DNA from: Castellaniella hirudinis
GTDB taxonomy: Bacteria; Pseudomonadota; Gammaproteobacteria; Burkholderiales; Burkholderiaceae_B
Assembly (NCBI RefSeq): GCF_042651965.1
Contig: NZ_JBHSDY010000005.1
Location: forward strand, 310,001-374,000
DNA: 64,000 nucleotides
Direction of reading: 5' to 3'
In this document: one piece after another, positions 27,147 to 35,498 of the stretch
Layout: the number at the start of each line of letters is the position of its first letter
How positions within the stretch are numbered: position 1 is the first letter of the stretch
Program-made: the position numbers and the translations under genes
Notes under the pieces: generated by a model
What the model saw: the letters and a program-made list of their open reading frames with translations, nothing else
Told to the model about the DNA's origin: nothing
Databases searched by the model: none

Positions 27147-28762
27147 GCCCGGTCCCGATAGCCGGCCGCCACCAGCTCGAACTGGAACAGGCGGCAGTCC
27201 AGGGCGCCGTTGTGCAGCGGGTGGCGCCGGCGGGCTTTCAGCCGCATCCGGCCGGGCAGGTCGAGGTCGCTGGTGATGACGTTGAGCTGCCAGCCGCCGT
27301 AGTGGCGCTTCAGCCAGCTGGCCCATTCCGGCCACAGTTCCGTGTCTTCGTCCGCCAGCCGTTCGCCGTAGGGCGGGTTGGTGACGATCCAGCCGGCGGA
27401 TTCGGGGGGCGGCATCCGGCGCGCGTCGCAGACCTCGAAGCGGATCGTGTCCGGGCTCAGGTGGGCGCGCTCGGCGTTGGCGCGTGCGGATTCTATGGCG
27501 CTTGGGTTGATGTCGCAGCCGACCAGGGGTTGTTCCAGACGCGGGGCGATCCGCGCACGGGCGTCTTCCTTCAGGTCGCGCCACAGGCGGGCGTCGTGGG
27601 CGCGCAGCCGCTCGAAGCCGAACGGGCGCCAGATGCCCGGCGGCACGCCCAGGGCGATCCAGGCGGCCTCGATCAACAGCGTGCCGCTGCCGCAGAAAGG
27701 GTCCAGCAGCGGGGTATCGGGCGGCCAGCCGGACAGGGCCAGCAGGCCGGCGGCCAGGTTTTCGCGCAGCGGCGCCTCGCCCTTGTCCAGCCGCCAGCCG
27801 CGCTTGAACAGGGATTCGCCGGAGACGTCCAGGTACAGCGTGGCGCGCCGTTCGTCCAGGAACAGATGGACGCGCGCGTCCGGGCGGACGGTGTCGATGC
27901 TGGGCCGGTCGCCTTCACGGTCGCGCAGGCGGTCGCAGATGCCGTCCTTGGCCCGCAGATTGCAGTACTGCAGGCTGTGCATGGGACTGCGGATGGCCGA
28001 GGTGTCCACGCGCAGGGAATGTTCCGGGCCGAACCAGCGCTCCCATTCGGTGTCGCGTGCCAGGGCCAGGATGTCGTCTTCGGTGTGGACGTCGGCCTGG
28101 GCGACCTGGACCAGGACCCGGGTCGCCAGGCGGGAATACAGGTTGGCGCGCAGCACGCCGGACCAGTCCGCCTGGAAATGGCAGCCGGCGCGTCCGGCCT
28201 GCACGGCCTCGTAGCCCAGGGCCTGCAGTTCCAGCGCCAGGGCTTCTTCCAGCCCGTGCGGGCAGGGCGCGAAGACGGCGAAAATCTCGGATCGGCGCGG
28301 TTGGCGCGGGGTGCGCGGCAGGCGCTGGATGCGCGGGGTGTCGGTGCCGCCTTCGGCGCGAGGCGGCCGGTCGGTGCGCGGTTTGTCCGCGCGGCTCCAG
28401 GGGCGGTCCGCTGCGCCTTCGGCGCGTTGCGGGCGCGGCCGGTCGGCGTAGGGCCGGTCCGCCCGGTCCCCGCGGTCCCGCGCCGGCGCCCCGGACTTTG
28501 CACGCGCCGGCCGGTCGCCGCGCTCGGTCCGGGGCCCGCGATCCGGCGCGCCGGTACGGGCCGGCCGTCGGGCCGCAGGGGCTTCGGCGGGGGCCTCGGG
28601 TTCAGCGCCCGGCCGTCCCTGGCGCGCGTGCTCCTGCAGGGCGGCCTGGCGCGCGCGGGCGCCCGAGCGCTTGCGGGGTTCCTCGTCCGGCCCGGTGCGG
28701 GTTGGAGCGGAGGGGGCCTTTTTCTTCAGGCTCAGTGTCTTGCGTGTCGTGGAATCGTTCAT
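27143..28762 (-). CDS. THUMP-domain 23S rRNA (guanine-N2)-methyltransferase-like protein
   Basis: 539 residues. The N-terminal ~165 residues are low-complexity, rich in Arg, Ala, Pro, Asp and Gly. A ferredoxin-like plus THUMP region follows (FAVFAPCPHGLEEALALEL onward, ~170-320), then a class I SAM methyltransferase domain: LLDPFCGSGTLLIEAA, VGCDINPSAIESARANA and the catalytic NPPYGERL. This corresponds to the N-terminal half of RlmL, which methylates G2445 of 23S rRNA; the RlmK half is absent, as is usual for stand-alone members. It is the last gene of the leuS run. Its 3' end is the insertion point of the adjoining cassette. Confidence 0.88.
   Translation of the reverse strand: MNDSTTRKTLSLKKKAPSAPTRTGPDEEPRKRSGARARQAALQEHARQGRPGAEPEAPAEAPAARRPARTGAPDRGPRTERGDRPARAKSGAPARDRGDRADRPYADRPRPQRAEGAADRPWSRADKPRTDRPPRAEGGTDTPRIQRLPRTPRQPRRSEIFAVFAPCPHGLEEALALELQALGYEAVQAGRAGCHFQADWSGVLRANLYSRLATRVLVQVAQADVHTEDDILALARDTEWERWFGPEHSLRVDTSAIRSPMHSLQYCNLRAKDGICDRLRDREGDRPSIDTVRPDARVHLFLDERRATLYLDVSGESLFKRGWRLDKGEAPLRENLAAGLLALSGWPPDTPLLDPFCGSGTLLIEAAWIALGVPPGIWRPFGFERLRAHDARLWRDLKEDARARIAPRLEQPLVGCDINPSAIESARANAERAHLSPDTIRFEVCDARRMPPPESAGWIVTNPPYGERLADEDTELWPEWASWLKRHYGGWQLNVITSDLDLPGRMRLKARRRHPLHNGALDCRLFQFELVAAGYRDRA
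27147..27189 (-). repeat. Direct repeat, proximal copy (3' end of the intact methyltransferase)
   Basis: 43 bp identical to 19987-20029. It encodes the last residues of the intact methyltransferase (FQFELVAAGYRDRA and stop). Confidence 0.9.
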
Positions 28763-28768
28763 CGGCGA

Positions 28769-29185
28769 TCAGAAGGGTTTGACGACCACCAGGATCAGGA
28801 CCAGCAACAGCAGCAGGACCGGAATTTCGTTGAACCAGCGGAAGTAGCGGTGAGAGTGCCGGTTGACGCCGGCGCTCAGGGCCAGCAGGTGGCGGCGGCA
28901 GGCCAGGTGGAAGACCAGCAGGCCGGCCACGGCCAGCAGTTTGGCGTGCATCCAGCCCTGGCCCTGGCCGATGCCGTAGCCCAGCCAGAGCCACAGGCCC
29001 AGCGCCAGCGCCAGGACGCCCAGCGGCGTCATGAAGCGGTACAGGCGCCGCGCCATGCCCAGCAGGGCCGTGCGCACGGCCGGATCGTCCGTCTGGGCCA
29101 GATTGACGTAGATGCGTGGCAGATAGAACAGCCCGGCGAACCAGGATGTGACGAACAGGATGTGGAAGGCTTTGACCCAGAGCAT
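28769..29185 (-). CDS. CopD/HemJ-like membrane protein
   Basis: 138 residues with four hydrophobic helices. Conserved features of the HemJ (UPF0093) group are visible: KAFHILFVTSWFAGLFYLPR at the N-terminus with the haem-ligand-type His, MHAKLLAVAGLLVFH in the middle, and HRYFRWFNEIPVL near the C-terminus. HemJ oxidises protoporphyrinogen IX to protoporphyrin IX in bacteria lacking HemG and HemY; many genomes annotate it as CopD family. It sits between proA and the methyltransferase with gaps of 7 and 6 bp. No HemG or HemY is in the window to compare. Confidence 0.75.
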   Translation of the reverse strand: MLWVKAFHILFVTSWFAGLFYLPRIYVNLAQTDDPAVRTALLGMARRLYRFMTPLGVLALALGLWLWLGYGIGQGQGWMHAKLLAVAGLLVFHLACRRHLLALSAGVNRHSHRYFRWFNEIPVLLLLLVLILVVVKPF

Positions 29186-29192
29186 GAGGCGC

Positions 29193-30458
29193 CTAACCTC
29201 GCAACTGGCCTTCGCCCGTCAGCACCCATTTCTGGATGGTCAGGCCTTCGAGCCCGACCGGGCCGCGGGCGTGCAGGCGGTTGGTGGAAATGCCGATTTC
29301 TGCGCCCAGGCCGTATTCGTAGCCGTCGGCGAAGCAGGTGGGCAGATTGACGTAGACCGAACTGGAATCGACTTCGCGCTGGAAGCGCTGGGCGGCGGAC
29401 AGGTCTTCGGTGACGATGGACTCGGTGTGCTCGGAACTGTAGCGGGCGATGTGGTCCATGGCGTCGTCCAGGGAATCCACCACGCGCACGGCCAGGATGG
29501 CGTCGTGGAATTCCGTGGCCCAGTCGGCCTCGGTGGCCGGGACCGAGCCGGGCAGCAGCGCCGTCGCGCGCGGGCAGGCGCGCAGTTCGACGCCCAGTTC
29601 GGCAAAGCGGGCGCCCGCGCGCGGCAGCCAGGCGGCGGCCACGTCGGCGTGTACCAGCAGGGTCTCCATGGCGCCGCAGATGCCGGTCCGGTAGGTCTTG
29701 GCGTTGACGGCGATGTCCAGGGCGCGGTCCAGGTCGGCCGCCTTGTCGACATAGACGTGGCAGTTGCCTTCCAGGTGCTTGATCAGGGGCACGCGCGATT
29801 CGTCGGCCAGGCGGGCGATCAGGCCCTTGCCGCCGCGCGGGATGATGACGTCGATCCATTCGGGGTGGGTGATCATCTCGCCCACGGCGGCGCGGTCGGT
29901 GGTGTCCACGACCTGCACCGCATGCGGGGGCAGGCCGGCGGCTTCCAGGCCGGCCTGGATGATCGTGCCCAGGGCGCGGTTGGAATGGAAGGCTTCGCTG
30001 CCGCCGCGCAGGATGGTGGCGTTGCCGGATTTCAGGCACAGGGCGGCGGCGTCGATGGTGACGTTGGGGCGGGATTCGTAGATGATGCCGATCACGCCCA
30101 GCGGCACGCGCATGCGGGCCACGCGCATGCCGTTGGGGCGCGTGGTGGTTTCGCTGAGGCTGCCGATGGGATCGGGCATGGCGGCGATCTGCAGCAGGCC
30201 CTCGATCATCAGGTCCAGCGCCCGGTCGGACAGGCGCAGGCGGTCCATCATGGGGGCGTCCAGCCCGCGTTCGGCGGCGGTGTGCAGGTCGAGTTCGTTT
30301 TCCGCCTGCAGCCAGGCGCGGCGGGTGCGCAGGCCGTCGGCCATGGCGCGCAGGGCCGCGGCCTTGGCGGCGCCGGAGGCCGAGCGCAGGATGCGCGCCG
30401 CCTGGCGGGCCTGGCGGCCCAGGGTCTGCATGGAGAAAACGGTGGTGGTGTCGTTCAT
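29193..30458 (-). CDS. proA: Gamma-glutamyl phosphate reductase
   Basis: 421 residues from the ATG at 30458; an in-frame TTG at 30473 would add five. Aldehyde-dehydrogenase fold with IYESRPNVTIDAAALCLKSGN and the catalytic cysteine in YRTGICGAMETLLVH (C261 from this start). It reduces glutamyl 5-phosphate with NADPH to glutamate 5-semialdehyde in proline synthesis. The partner kinase gene proB is not in the window; the gene lies in the leuS-lptE-holA run instead. Confidence 0.95.
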   Translation of the reverse strand: MNDTTTVFSMQTLGRQARQAARILRSASGAAKAAALRAMADGLRTRRAWLQAENELDLHTAAERGLDAPMMDRLRLSDRALDLMIEGLLQIAAMPDPIGSLSETTTRPNGMRVARMRVPLGVIGIIYESRPNVTIDAAALCLKSGNATILRGGSEAFHSNRALGTIIQAGLEAAGLPPHAVQVVDTTDRAAVGEMITHPEWIDVIIPRGGKGLIARLADESRVPLIKHLEGNCHVYVDKAADLDRALDIAVNAKTYRTGICGAMETLLVHADVAAAWLPRAGARFAELGVELRACPRATALLPGSVPATEADWATEFHDAILAVRVVDSLDDAMDHIARYSSEHTESIVTEDLSAAQRFQREVDSSSVYVNLPTCFADGYEYGLGAEIGISTNRLHARGPVGLEGLTIQKWVLTGEGQLRG

Positions 30459-30480
30459 ATGTGTGTGCGTCAAAAAGCGT

Positions 30481-31530
30481 TCAACGGCGGCGCGATCCCG
30501 CAGTGGCGATGCGCATCACCAGCCGCTCCAGCTCGTCCCAGGGGTCCCGCAGCAGGCCGTCCACCGGAATTCCCTTGATGATACGGTCGATTTCGTGGGT
30601 GTGGCGCAAGGCCGGGGGCCAGGCGGCGGCCGGGACGCGGGCCAGGGCCTGGCGGGCCAGTTTTTCGCGCGCGCCGAACAGGCGCTGGGACCGGATCGCC
30701 GCCTCCAGGCCGCCGTGGACATGGGGCGCCAGGCGCGTCAGGATGCGGATTTCTTCGCCGACGGCCCAGAGCACCAGCGGCAGGGCCTCGCCTTCGGCCT
30801 GCAGGCCGCGCAGCACGGTCAGCGCCCGGTCGGCCTGGCCCAGCAGCATGGCGTCGCGCAGATCATAGAGATTGTAGCGGGCCACGTTCAGCACGGCAGC
30901 CTGGACCTGCTCCAGGCTGAGCGCCCCGGCGGGGTGCAGCAGGGCGAGTTTCTGCAATTCCTGGTGCGCGGCCAGCAGGTTGCCCTCGACCTTGTCGGCC
31001 AGCCAGGCCAGGGTCTCGGCGTCGGCCGTGTACCCCTGGCGTCGCAGGCGGGCGTCGATCCAGTCCGGCAGCGCCGTGCGCGGGATGGAGGCGATGTCGG
31101 TCCAATCGGCGCCGGCCTTCAGGGCCAGGACCCATTTGCTCTGCTGGGTGGCGCGGTCCAGTTGCGGCAGGCGGATCAGGAGCCGCAGGTCCGGCAGATG
31201 GCCGTCGCCGGCCATCGTGGCCAGCTTTTGCAGGGTGTCGGCCCCGGTCTTGCCCGGTTTGCCGGTGGGCAGGCTGATTTCCAGCAGGCGCAGATCGCCG
31301 AACAAGGAGGTGTTCTGCGCGGCCGCCAGCGCCGTGCCCCAGTCGCTGCGGGCGTCCATCACCAGATGGGTGCGCTCGGCGCAGCCCAGGCGGATGGCGG
31401 CGGCGCGGTAGGCGTCGGCCGCCTCGGTCAGCAGCAGGATCTCGTCGCCGCTCAGGACCGTGCAGGCGGGCAGGTCCTGCGCGCCGGCGTAGTGCTCGGT
31501 CAGGCGGTCCGCGGCCGACGCCCGCGCCAT
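30481..31530 (-). CDS. holA: DNA polymerase III delta subunit
   Basis: 349 residues, typical for HolA. An N-terminal AAA+-like domain without an active Walker A is followed by the characteristic central GADWTDIASIPRTALPDWIDARLRRQGY and the LADKVEGNLLAAHQELQKLALL helix region. Delta opens the beta sliding clamp within the clamp loader. The order leuS-lptE-holA is conserved in proteobacteria. It starts 19 bp after the lptE stop. Confidence 0.94.
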   Translation of the reverse strand: MARASAADRLTEHYAGAQDLPACTVLSGDEILLLTEAADAYRAAAIRLGCAERTHLVMDARSDWGTALAAAQNTSLFGDLRLLEISLPTGKPGKTGADTLQKLATMAGDGHLPDLRLLIRLPQLDRATQQSKWVLALKAGADWTDIASIPRTALPDWIDARLRRQGYTADAETLAWLADKVEGNLLAAHQELQKLALLHPAGALSLEQVQAAVLNVARYNLYDLRDAMLLGQADRALTVLRGLQAEGEALPLVLWAVGEEIRILTRLAPHVHGGLEAAIRSQRLFGAREKLARQALARVPAAAWPPALRHTHEIDRIIKGIPVDGLLRDPWDELERLVMRIATAGSRRR

Positions 31531-31549
31531 GGTCTAGCGCCCGTCCATA

Positions 31550-32170
31550 TCAGGGCCGGATCGGAGCCGGGCCGGCCGAGGGCGTGGTGCTGAGCACCGC
31601 GTCATTCGGGATGGGCACGATGGGGCGATCGGCGGCGTTGGCGTAGGCGGCCTGGACCTCGGGCGAGCTCATGCGGCGCATGATCTGGTCGATCAGGCCG
31701 TTGCGCATGTCCTTGAACGTGCGCTCGATTTCGCCTTCCTTGGCCTGGACGATACGGTCGTTGTAGGGCAGTTCGCGCACGCTGAGCAGCGTCGTGGGCG
31801 GCAGCAGCACGTGTCCTTCGCGGTCCAGCAGTTCGAACTGGAAGTCCAGGTTCAGCTCGTATTCCTCGACCCGGCCATCGGCGTCCAGGGAAAGCTGGCG
31901 CAGGTTCTGGGACTCGGTGATCTGGTGCAGGAAGACGTCGGCGTCCAGGCGGCGCTCGGTGAAGCGCGTGTTCGGCGAGTTGGCCGTGACGGTGCGGCGC
32001 AGCCGGGCGCCGAACTCGGAGTCCAGGTTGATGTTGGTGTAGATCGTCTGGAAGGGCAGCGGGGTGGCCCCCTTCAGGTGGAAGCCGCAGGCGCCCAGCG
32101 CCAGCAGGGCGAGGCCCGCCAGGACGAAGCGCAAGCGGCGCAGGGAGGCGAAGGGAGCCAGAGGCATCAT
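31550..32170 (-). CDS. lptE: LPS assembly lipoprotein LptE
   Basis: 206 residues. A lipoprotein signal peptide ends with the lipobox ALGAC, giving Cys28 as the lipidated residue; GFHLKG follows directly, as in other LptE proteins. LptE plugs the LptD barrel in the outer membrane and assists lipopolysaccharide insertion. ATAAGG precedes the ATG, 6 bp after the leuS stop. The C-terminal ~25 residues are proline- and alanine-rich and probably disordered. Confidence 0.93.
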   Translation of the reverse strand: MMPLAPFASLRRLRFVLAGLALLALGACGFHLKGATPLPFQTIYTNINLDSEFGARLRRTVTANSPNTRFTERRLDADVFLHQITESQNLRQLSLDADGRVEEYELNLDFQFELLDREGHVLLPPTTLLSVRELPYNDRIVQAKEGEIERTFKDMRNGLIDQIMRRMSSPEVQAAYANAADRPIVPIPNDAVLSTTPSAGPAPIRP

Positions 32171-32176
32171 GTGACC

Positions 32177-34828
32177 TTATCCGACGACGTTGACCAGCCG
32201 GCCCGGCACGACCACGACCCGCTTGGGGTCGCGGCCTTCGAGGAAACGGCCGACGGCTTCGTGCACGCGGGCCAGGGCCTCGATGGCGGACTTGTCGGCT
32301 TCCTGGGGCACGCTCAACTGTCCGCGGACCTTGCCGTTGATCTGCAGCACCAGTTCGACCGTGTCGGCCCGCAGGGCGGCTTCGTCCACCTGGGGCCAGG
32401 GCGCGTCCAGCAGATCGCCCAGCGCGTCGGCCAGGCCCAGCTCGCGCCACAACTGCCAGGTGACGTGCGGCACCACCGGGTACAGGACGCGCAGCAGGAT
32501 GGAGGCGGACTCGGCCAGGGCCGGGCCGGACACGCCCGCCTGGACGGCCGATTCCAGCGTGTTGAGCATCTTCATGGCCGTGGAGACCACGGTGTTGTAC
32601 TGGATGCGCTGGTAGTCGTAGTCCGCCTGGCGCAGCAGTCCGTGGATCTGGCGGCGCAGGCCGGCGGCGGCCTCGTCCAGCGCGGCTCCGTCAACGGGGG
32701 TTGCGGCGTCGGCGCGGATGGCGTCGTGGTGGCCGTGGCAGAAAGCCCACAGGCGGCGCAGGAAGCGGTGCGCGCCGTCCACGCCGGAGTCCGACCATTC
32801 CAGGGTCTGTTCCGGGGGACTGGCGAACATCACGAACAGGCGGGCGGTGTCCGCGCCCATGCCGTCGATCAGCGATTGCGGATCGACGCCGTTGTTCTTG
32901 GACTTGGACATGGTGCCGATGCCGCCGTAGTCGATCATCGAGCCGTCCGATTTCAGGCGGGCGCCGGTGATGCCGCCCTTGTCGTCGGTCAGGTTTTCGA
33001 CCTGATCGGGCCAGAAGTATTCGATGCCGCCGCGTTCGTTCTTGCGCGAATAGATGTGGTTGAGCACCATGCCCTGGCACAGCAGTTTCGTGAAGGGCTC
33101 GGAAAACTTCAGCATGCCCAGGTCGCGCATCACCCGCGTCCAGAAGCGCGCGTACAGCAAGTGCAGCACGGCGTGCTCGATGCCGCCGATGTACTGGTCC
33201 ATCGGCATCCAGTAATCGTTGCGGGCATCCACCATGGCCTGGTCGTTGCCCGGCGAGGTGTAGCGCATGAAATACCAGGACGAATCGATGAAGGTGTCCA
33301 TGGTGTCGGTTTCGCGCCGCGCCGGCTTGCCGCAGGACGGGCAGCGGCAGGACAGAAAGCCTTCGTGCTTGGCCAGGGGGTTGCCGGTGCCGTCGGGCAC
33401 CAGGTCGTCGGGCAGCACCACGGGCAGGTCTTGTTCGGGGACCGGCACCGGGCCGCAGTCGGCGCAGTGGATGATGGGGATCGGGGTGCCCCAGTAGCGC
33501 TGGCGGGAAATGCCCCAGTCGCGCAGGCGCCAGGTGGTGCGCAGCTCGCCCAGGCCCTGGGCCGCGAGGTCGGCGGCGACGGCCTGGACGGCCTCGGGGG
33601 TGGTCAGGCCGTCGTACTTGCCGGACTGGATCGTGCGGCCGATCTGCTTGTCGCCGTACCAGTCCTGCCAGGCTTCGGTGGAATAGGTCTTGCCTTCGGC
33701 GGCGACGACCTGGCGGATGGCCAGGCCGTATTTGCGCGCAAAGGCGAAGTCGCGTTCGTCGTGCGCAGGCACGCCCATGACGGCGCCGTCGCCGTAGCTC
33801 ATGAGGACGTAGTTGCCGACCCAGACGGGGACCGCTTCGCCCGTCAGGGGGTGGGTGACGGACAGGCCGGTGGGCAGGCCTTCTTTTTCGCGCGTGGCCA
33901 GTTCGGCCTCGGTGGTGCCGCCCTGTTTGCAGGCTTCGATGAAAGCGGCCAGTTCGGGATTGCCTTGCGCGGCGTGCGCGGCCAGCGGGTGTTCCGGCGC
34001 CACGGCGCAGAAGGTGACGCCCATGATGGTGTCGGCGCGCGTCGTGAAGACGTGCATCAGGCCGTCCTGGATCAGGGCGCCGCTCGCGTCGCGGATGTCG
34101 TGGCGGAAGGCGAAGCGCACGCCCTCGCTCTTGCCGATCCAGTTTTCCTGCATCAGGCGCACGCGTTCGGGCCAGCCGGGCAGGCCGTCTTCCAGGGTGT
34201 CGAGCAGTTCGCCCGCGTAATCGGTGATGCGCAGGTAGTAGCCGGGGATCTCGCGTTTTTCCACCGGTGCGCCGGAGCGCCAGCCGCGGCCGTCGATGAC
34301 CTGTTCATTGGCCAGCACGGTCTGGTCGACCGGGTCCCAGTTGACGGTCTGGGTCTTGCGGTAGGCGATGCCTTTTTCCAGCATCTTCAGGAACAGCCAC
34401 TGGTTCCATTTGTAGTAGGACGGATCGCAGGCGCACATTTCGCGCGACCAGTCGATCGCCAGCCCCATCGCCTGCATCTGCTTTTTCATGTAGGCGATGT
34501 TGTCGTAGGTCCACTTGGCCGGGGGCACGCCGGACTTCATGGCGGCGTTTTCCGCCGGCATGCCGAAGGCGTCCCAACCCATGGGCATCAGGACGTTGTA
34601 TCCGCGCATGCGCAACTGGCGGGTCATCATGTCGTTGATGGTGTAGTTGCGCACGTGACCCATGTGCAGCTTGCCGCTGGGGTAGGGCAGCATCGAGCAG
34701 GCGTAGAACTTGGGCTTGGGCGAACCGTCGGCGCCGACGGCGTGTTCAGTGACGCGGTAGACGTCGCCCGCGCGCCAGTGGGCCTGGGCTTCGGTTTCGA
34801 CCTGGTTCGGGAGGTAGCGTTCCTGCAT
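32177..34828 (-). CDS. leuS: Leucyl-tRNA synthetase
   Basis: 883 residues. Class I signatures are LHMGHVRNYTINDMM (HIGH motif) near the N-terminus and TMSKSKNNG (KMSKS) around residue 640. A CADC...CRCPSCGK zinc-type insert and the editing domain (FTTRADTIMGVTFCAVAPEHP) are present. It charges tRNA-Leu. It leads the co-directional leuS-lptE-holA-proA-hemJ-like-methyltransferase run, in which every gap is below 25 bp. Confidence 0.98.
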   Translation of the reverse strand: MQERYLPNQVETEAQAHWRAGDVYRVTEHAVGADGSPKPKFYACSMLPYPSGKLHMGHVRNYTINDMMTRQLRMRGYNVLMPMGWDAFGMPAENAAMKSGVPPAKWTYDNIAYMKKQMQAMGLAIDWSREMCACDPSYYKWNQWLFLKMLEKGIAYRKTQTVNWDPVDQTVLANEQVIDGRGWRSGAPVEKREIPGYYLRITDYAGELLDTLEDGLPGWPERVRLMQENWIGKSEGVRFAFRHDIRDASGALIQDGLMHVFTTRADTIMGVTFCAVAPEHPLAAHAAQGNPELAAFIEACKQGGTTEAELATREKEGLPTGLSVTHPLTGEAVPVWVGNYVLMSYGDGAVMGVPAHDERDFAFARKYGLAIRQVVAAEGKTYSTEAWQDWYGDKQIGRTIQSGKYDGLTTPEAVQAVAADLAAQGLGELRTTWRLRDWGISRQRYWGTPIPIIHCADCGPVPVPEQDLPVVLPDDLVPDGTGNPLAKHEGFLSCRCPSCGKPARRETDTMDTFIDSSWYFMRYTSPGNDQAMVDARNDYWMPMDQYIGGIEHAVLHLLYARFWTRVMRDLGMLKFSEPFTKLLCQGMVLNHIYSRKNERGGIEYFWPDQVENLTDDKGGITGARLKSDGSMIDYGGIGTMSKSKNNGVDPQSLIDGMGADTARLFVMFASPPEQTLEWSDSGVDGAHRFLRRLWAFCHGHHDAIRADAATPVDGAALDEAAAGLRRQIHGLLRQADYDYQRIQYNTVVSTAMKMLNTLESAVQAGVSGPALAESASILLRVLYPVVPHVTWQLWRELGLADALGDLLDAPWPQVDEAALRADTVELVLQINGKVRGQLSVPQEADKSAIEALARVHEAVGRFLEGRDPKRVVVVPGRLVNVVG

Positions 34829-34930
34829 GGATCTGTCTGGGAAATGAGAATGATGTCGGGGTGGCTGGGCCGACAGAGCCGGCCAGCCAAGCCCAACATT
34901 ATAGAGGGTCGTGGGTCATGGGACTGCGCA

Positions 34931-34964
34931 AAGAAAAATCCCCGCTCGAAGGCGGGGATTTTCT
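34931..34964 (-). terminator. Intrinsic terminator of rpmB-rpmG
   Basis: On the reverse strand AATCCCCGC-CTTCGA-GCGGGGATT is followed by TTTCTTT. It begins about 40 nt after the rpmG stop and separates it from leuS. Confidence 0.9.
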
Positions 34965-35002
34965 GGAAACCGGTGAGACGGTCCGGGAGAGGCGATCCCG
35001 GA

Positions 35003-35170
35003 TCAACGCAGCTTGGTTTCCTTGTACTCGACGTGCTTGCGCGCGACCGGATCAAATTTCTTGATCAGCATTTTTTCCGGCATGTTGCGCTTGTTTTTCG
35101 TGGTCGTGTAGAAGTGACCGGTGCCAGCCGTGGATTCGAGCTTGATTTTCTCGCGGATGCCTTTAGCCAT
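35003..35170 (-). CDS. rpmG: 50S ribosomal protein L33
   Basis: 55 residues: begins MAKGIREKIKLESTAGTGHF and continues YTTTKNKRNMPEKM and KKFDPVARKHVEYKE, a standard L33. It lacks the zinc-binding cysteine pairs of the C+ type, so it is the zinc-independent form. It follows rpmB by 23 bp in the conserved rpmBG operon, and a terminator lies just downstream. Confidence 0.97.
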   Translation of the reverse strand: MAKGIREKIKLESTAGTGHFYTTTKNKRNMPEKMLIKKFDPVARKHVEYKETKLR

Positions 35171-35193
35171 GATGTGCTCCTATGCGCGGCCGA

Positions 35194-35430
35194 TCAGGCC
35201 AGTTCGCCACGGGCACGCAGATCGGCCAGAACGGCGTCGATGCCGTTCTTGTCGATGGTGCGCAGGGCCTGGGTGGATACGCGCAGGCGCACCCAACGGT
35301 TTTCAGATTCGACCCAGAACCGGCGCGATTGCAGGTTGGGCAGGAAACGACGCTTGGTTTTATTGTTCGCGTGCGAGACGTTGTTGCCCACCATCGGGCC
35401 TTTGCCGGTTACTTGGCATACGCGTGCCAT
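35194..35430 (-). CDS. rpmB: 50S ribosomal protein L28
   Basis: 78 residues beginning MARVCQVTGKGPMVGNNVSH, the invariant L28 start. NKTKRRFLPNLQSRRFW and the C-terminal DKNGIDAVLADLRARGE are also typical. AGAGGTGAG precedes the ATG. It is the first gene of rpmBG, with a promoter just upstream. Confidence 0.97.
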   Translation of the reverse strand: MARVCQVTGKGPMVGNNVSHANNKTKRRFLPNLQSRRFWVESENRWVRLRVSTQALRTIDKNGIDAVLADLRARGELA

Positions 35431-35468
35431 GGTCTCACCTCTGTGTATGTATATCGGGAAAGCCTTGG

Positions 35469-35498
35469 ATTCTATACTGAAATCGCCCAGTAAATCAA
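35469..35498 (-). promoter_or_regulatory. Predicted sigma-70 promoter of rpmB-rpmG
   Basis: On the reverse strand TTGATT (35498-35493) and TAGAAT (35474-35469) are 18 bp apart, 38 bp before the rpmB ATG. The -35 overlaps the stop region of the upstream exporter gene. Confidence 0.6.

Larger units (their letters stand above)
19982..27189. mobile_element. 7.1-kb catabolic cassette inserted at the 3' end of an RNA methyltransferase gene
   Basis: The segment is bounded by 43-bp perfect direct repeats (47 of 48 bp identical if extended by five bases). It contains a divergent regulator and a four-gene operon for uptake and CoA-activation of an unknown acid. One repeat completes the intact methyltransferase; the other is a gene fragment. 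This is what site-specific insertion at a gene 3' end leaves behind. No integrase, transposase or excisionase is present, so acquisition by homologous exchange with a donor carrying the same gene end is an equal possibility. The limits are read from the repeats; mobility is inferred. Confidence 0.6.
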
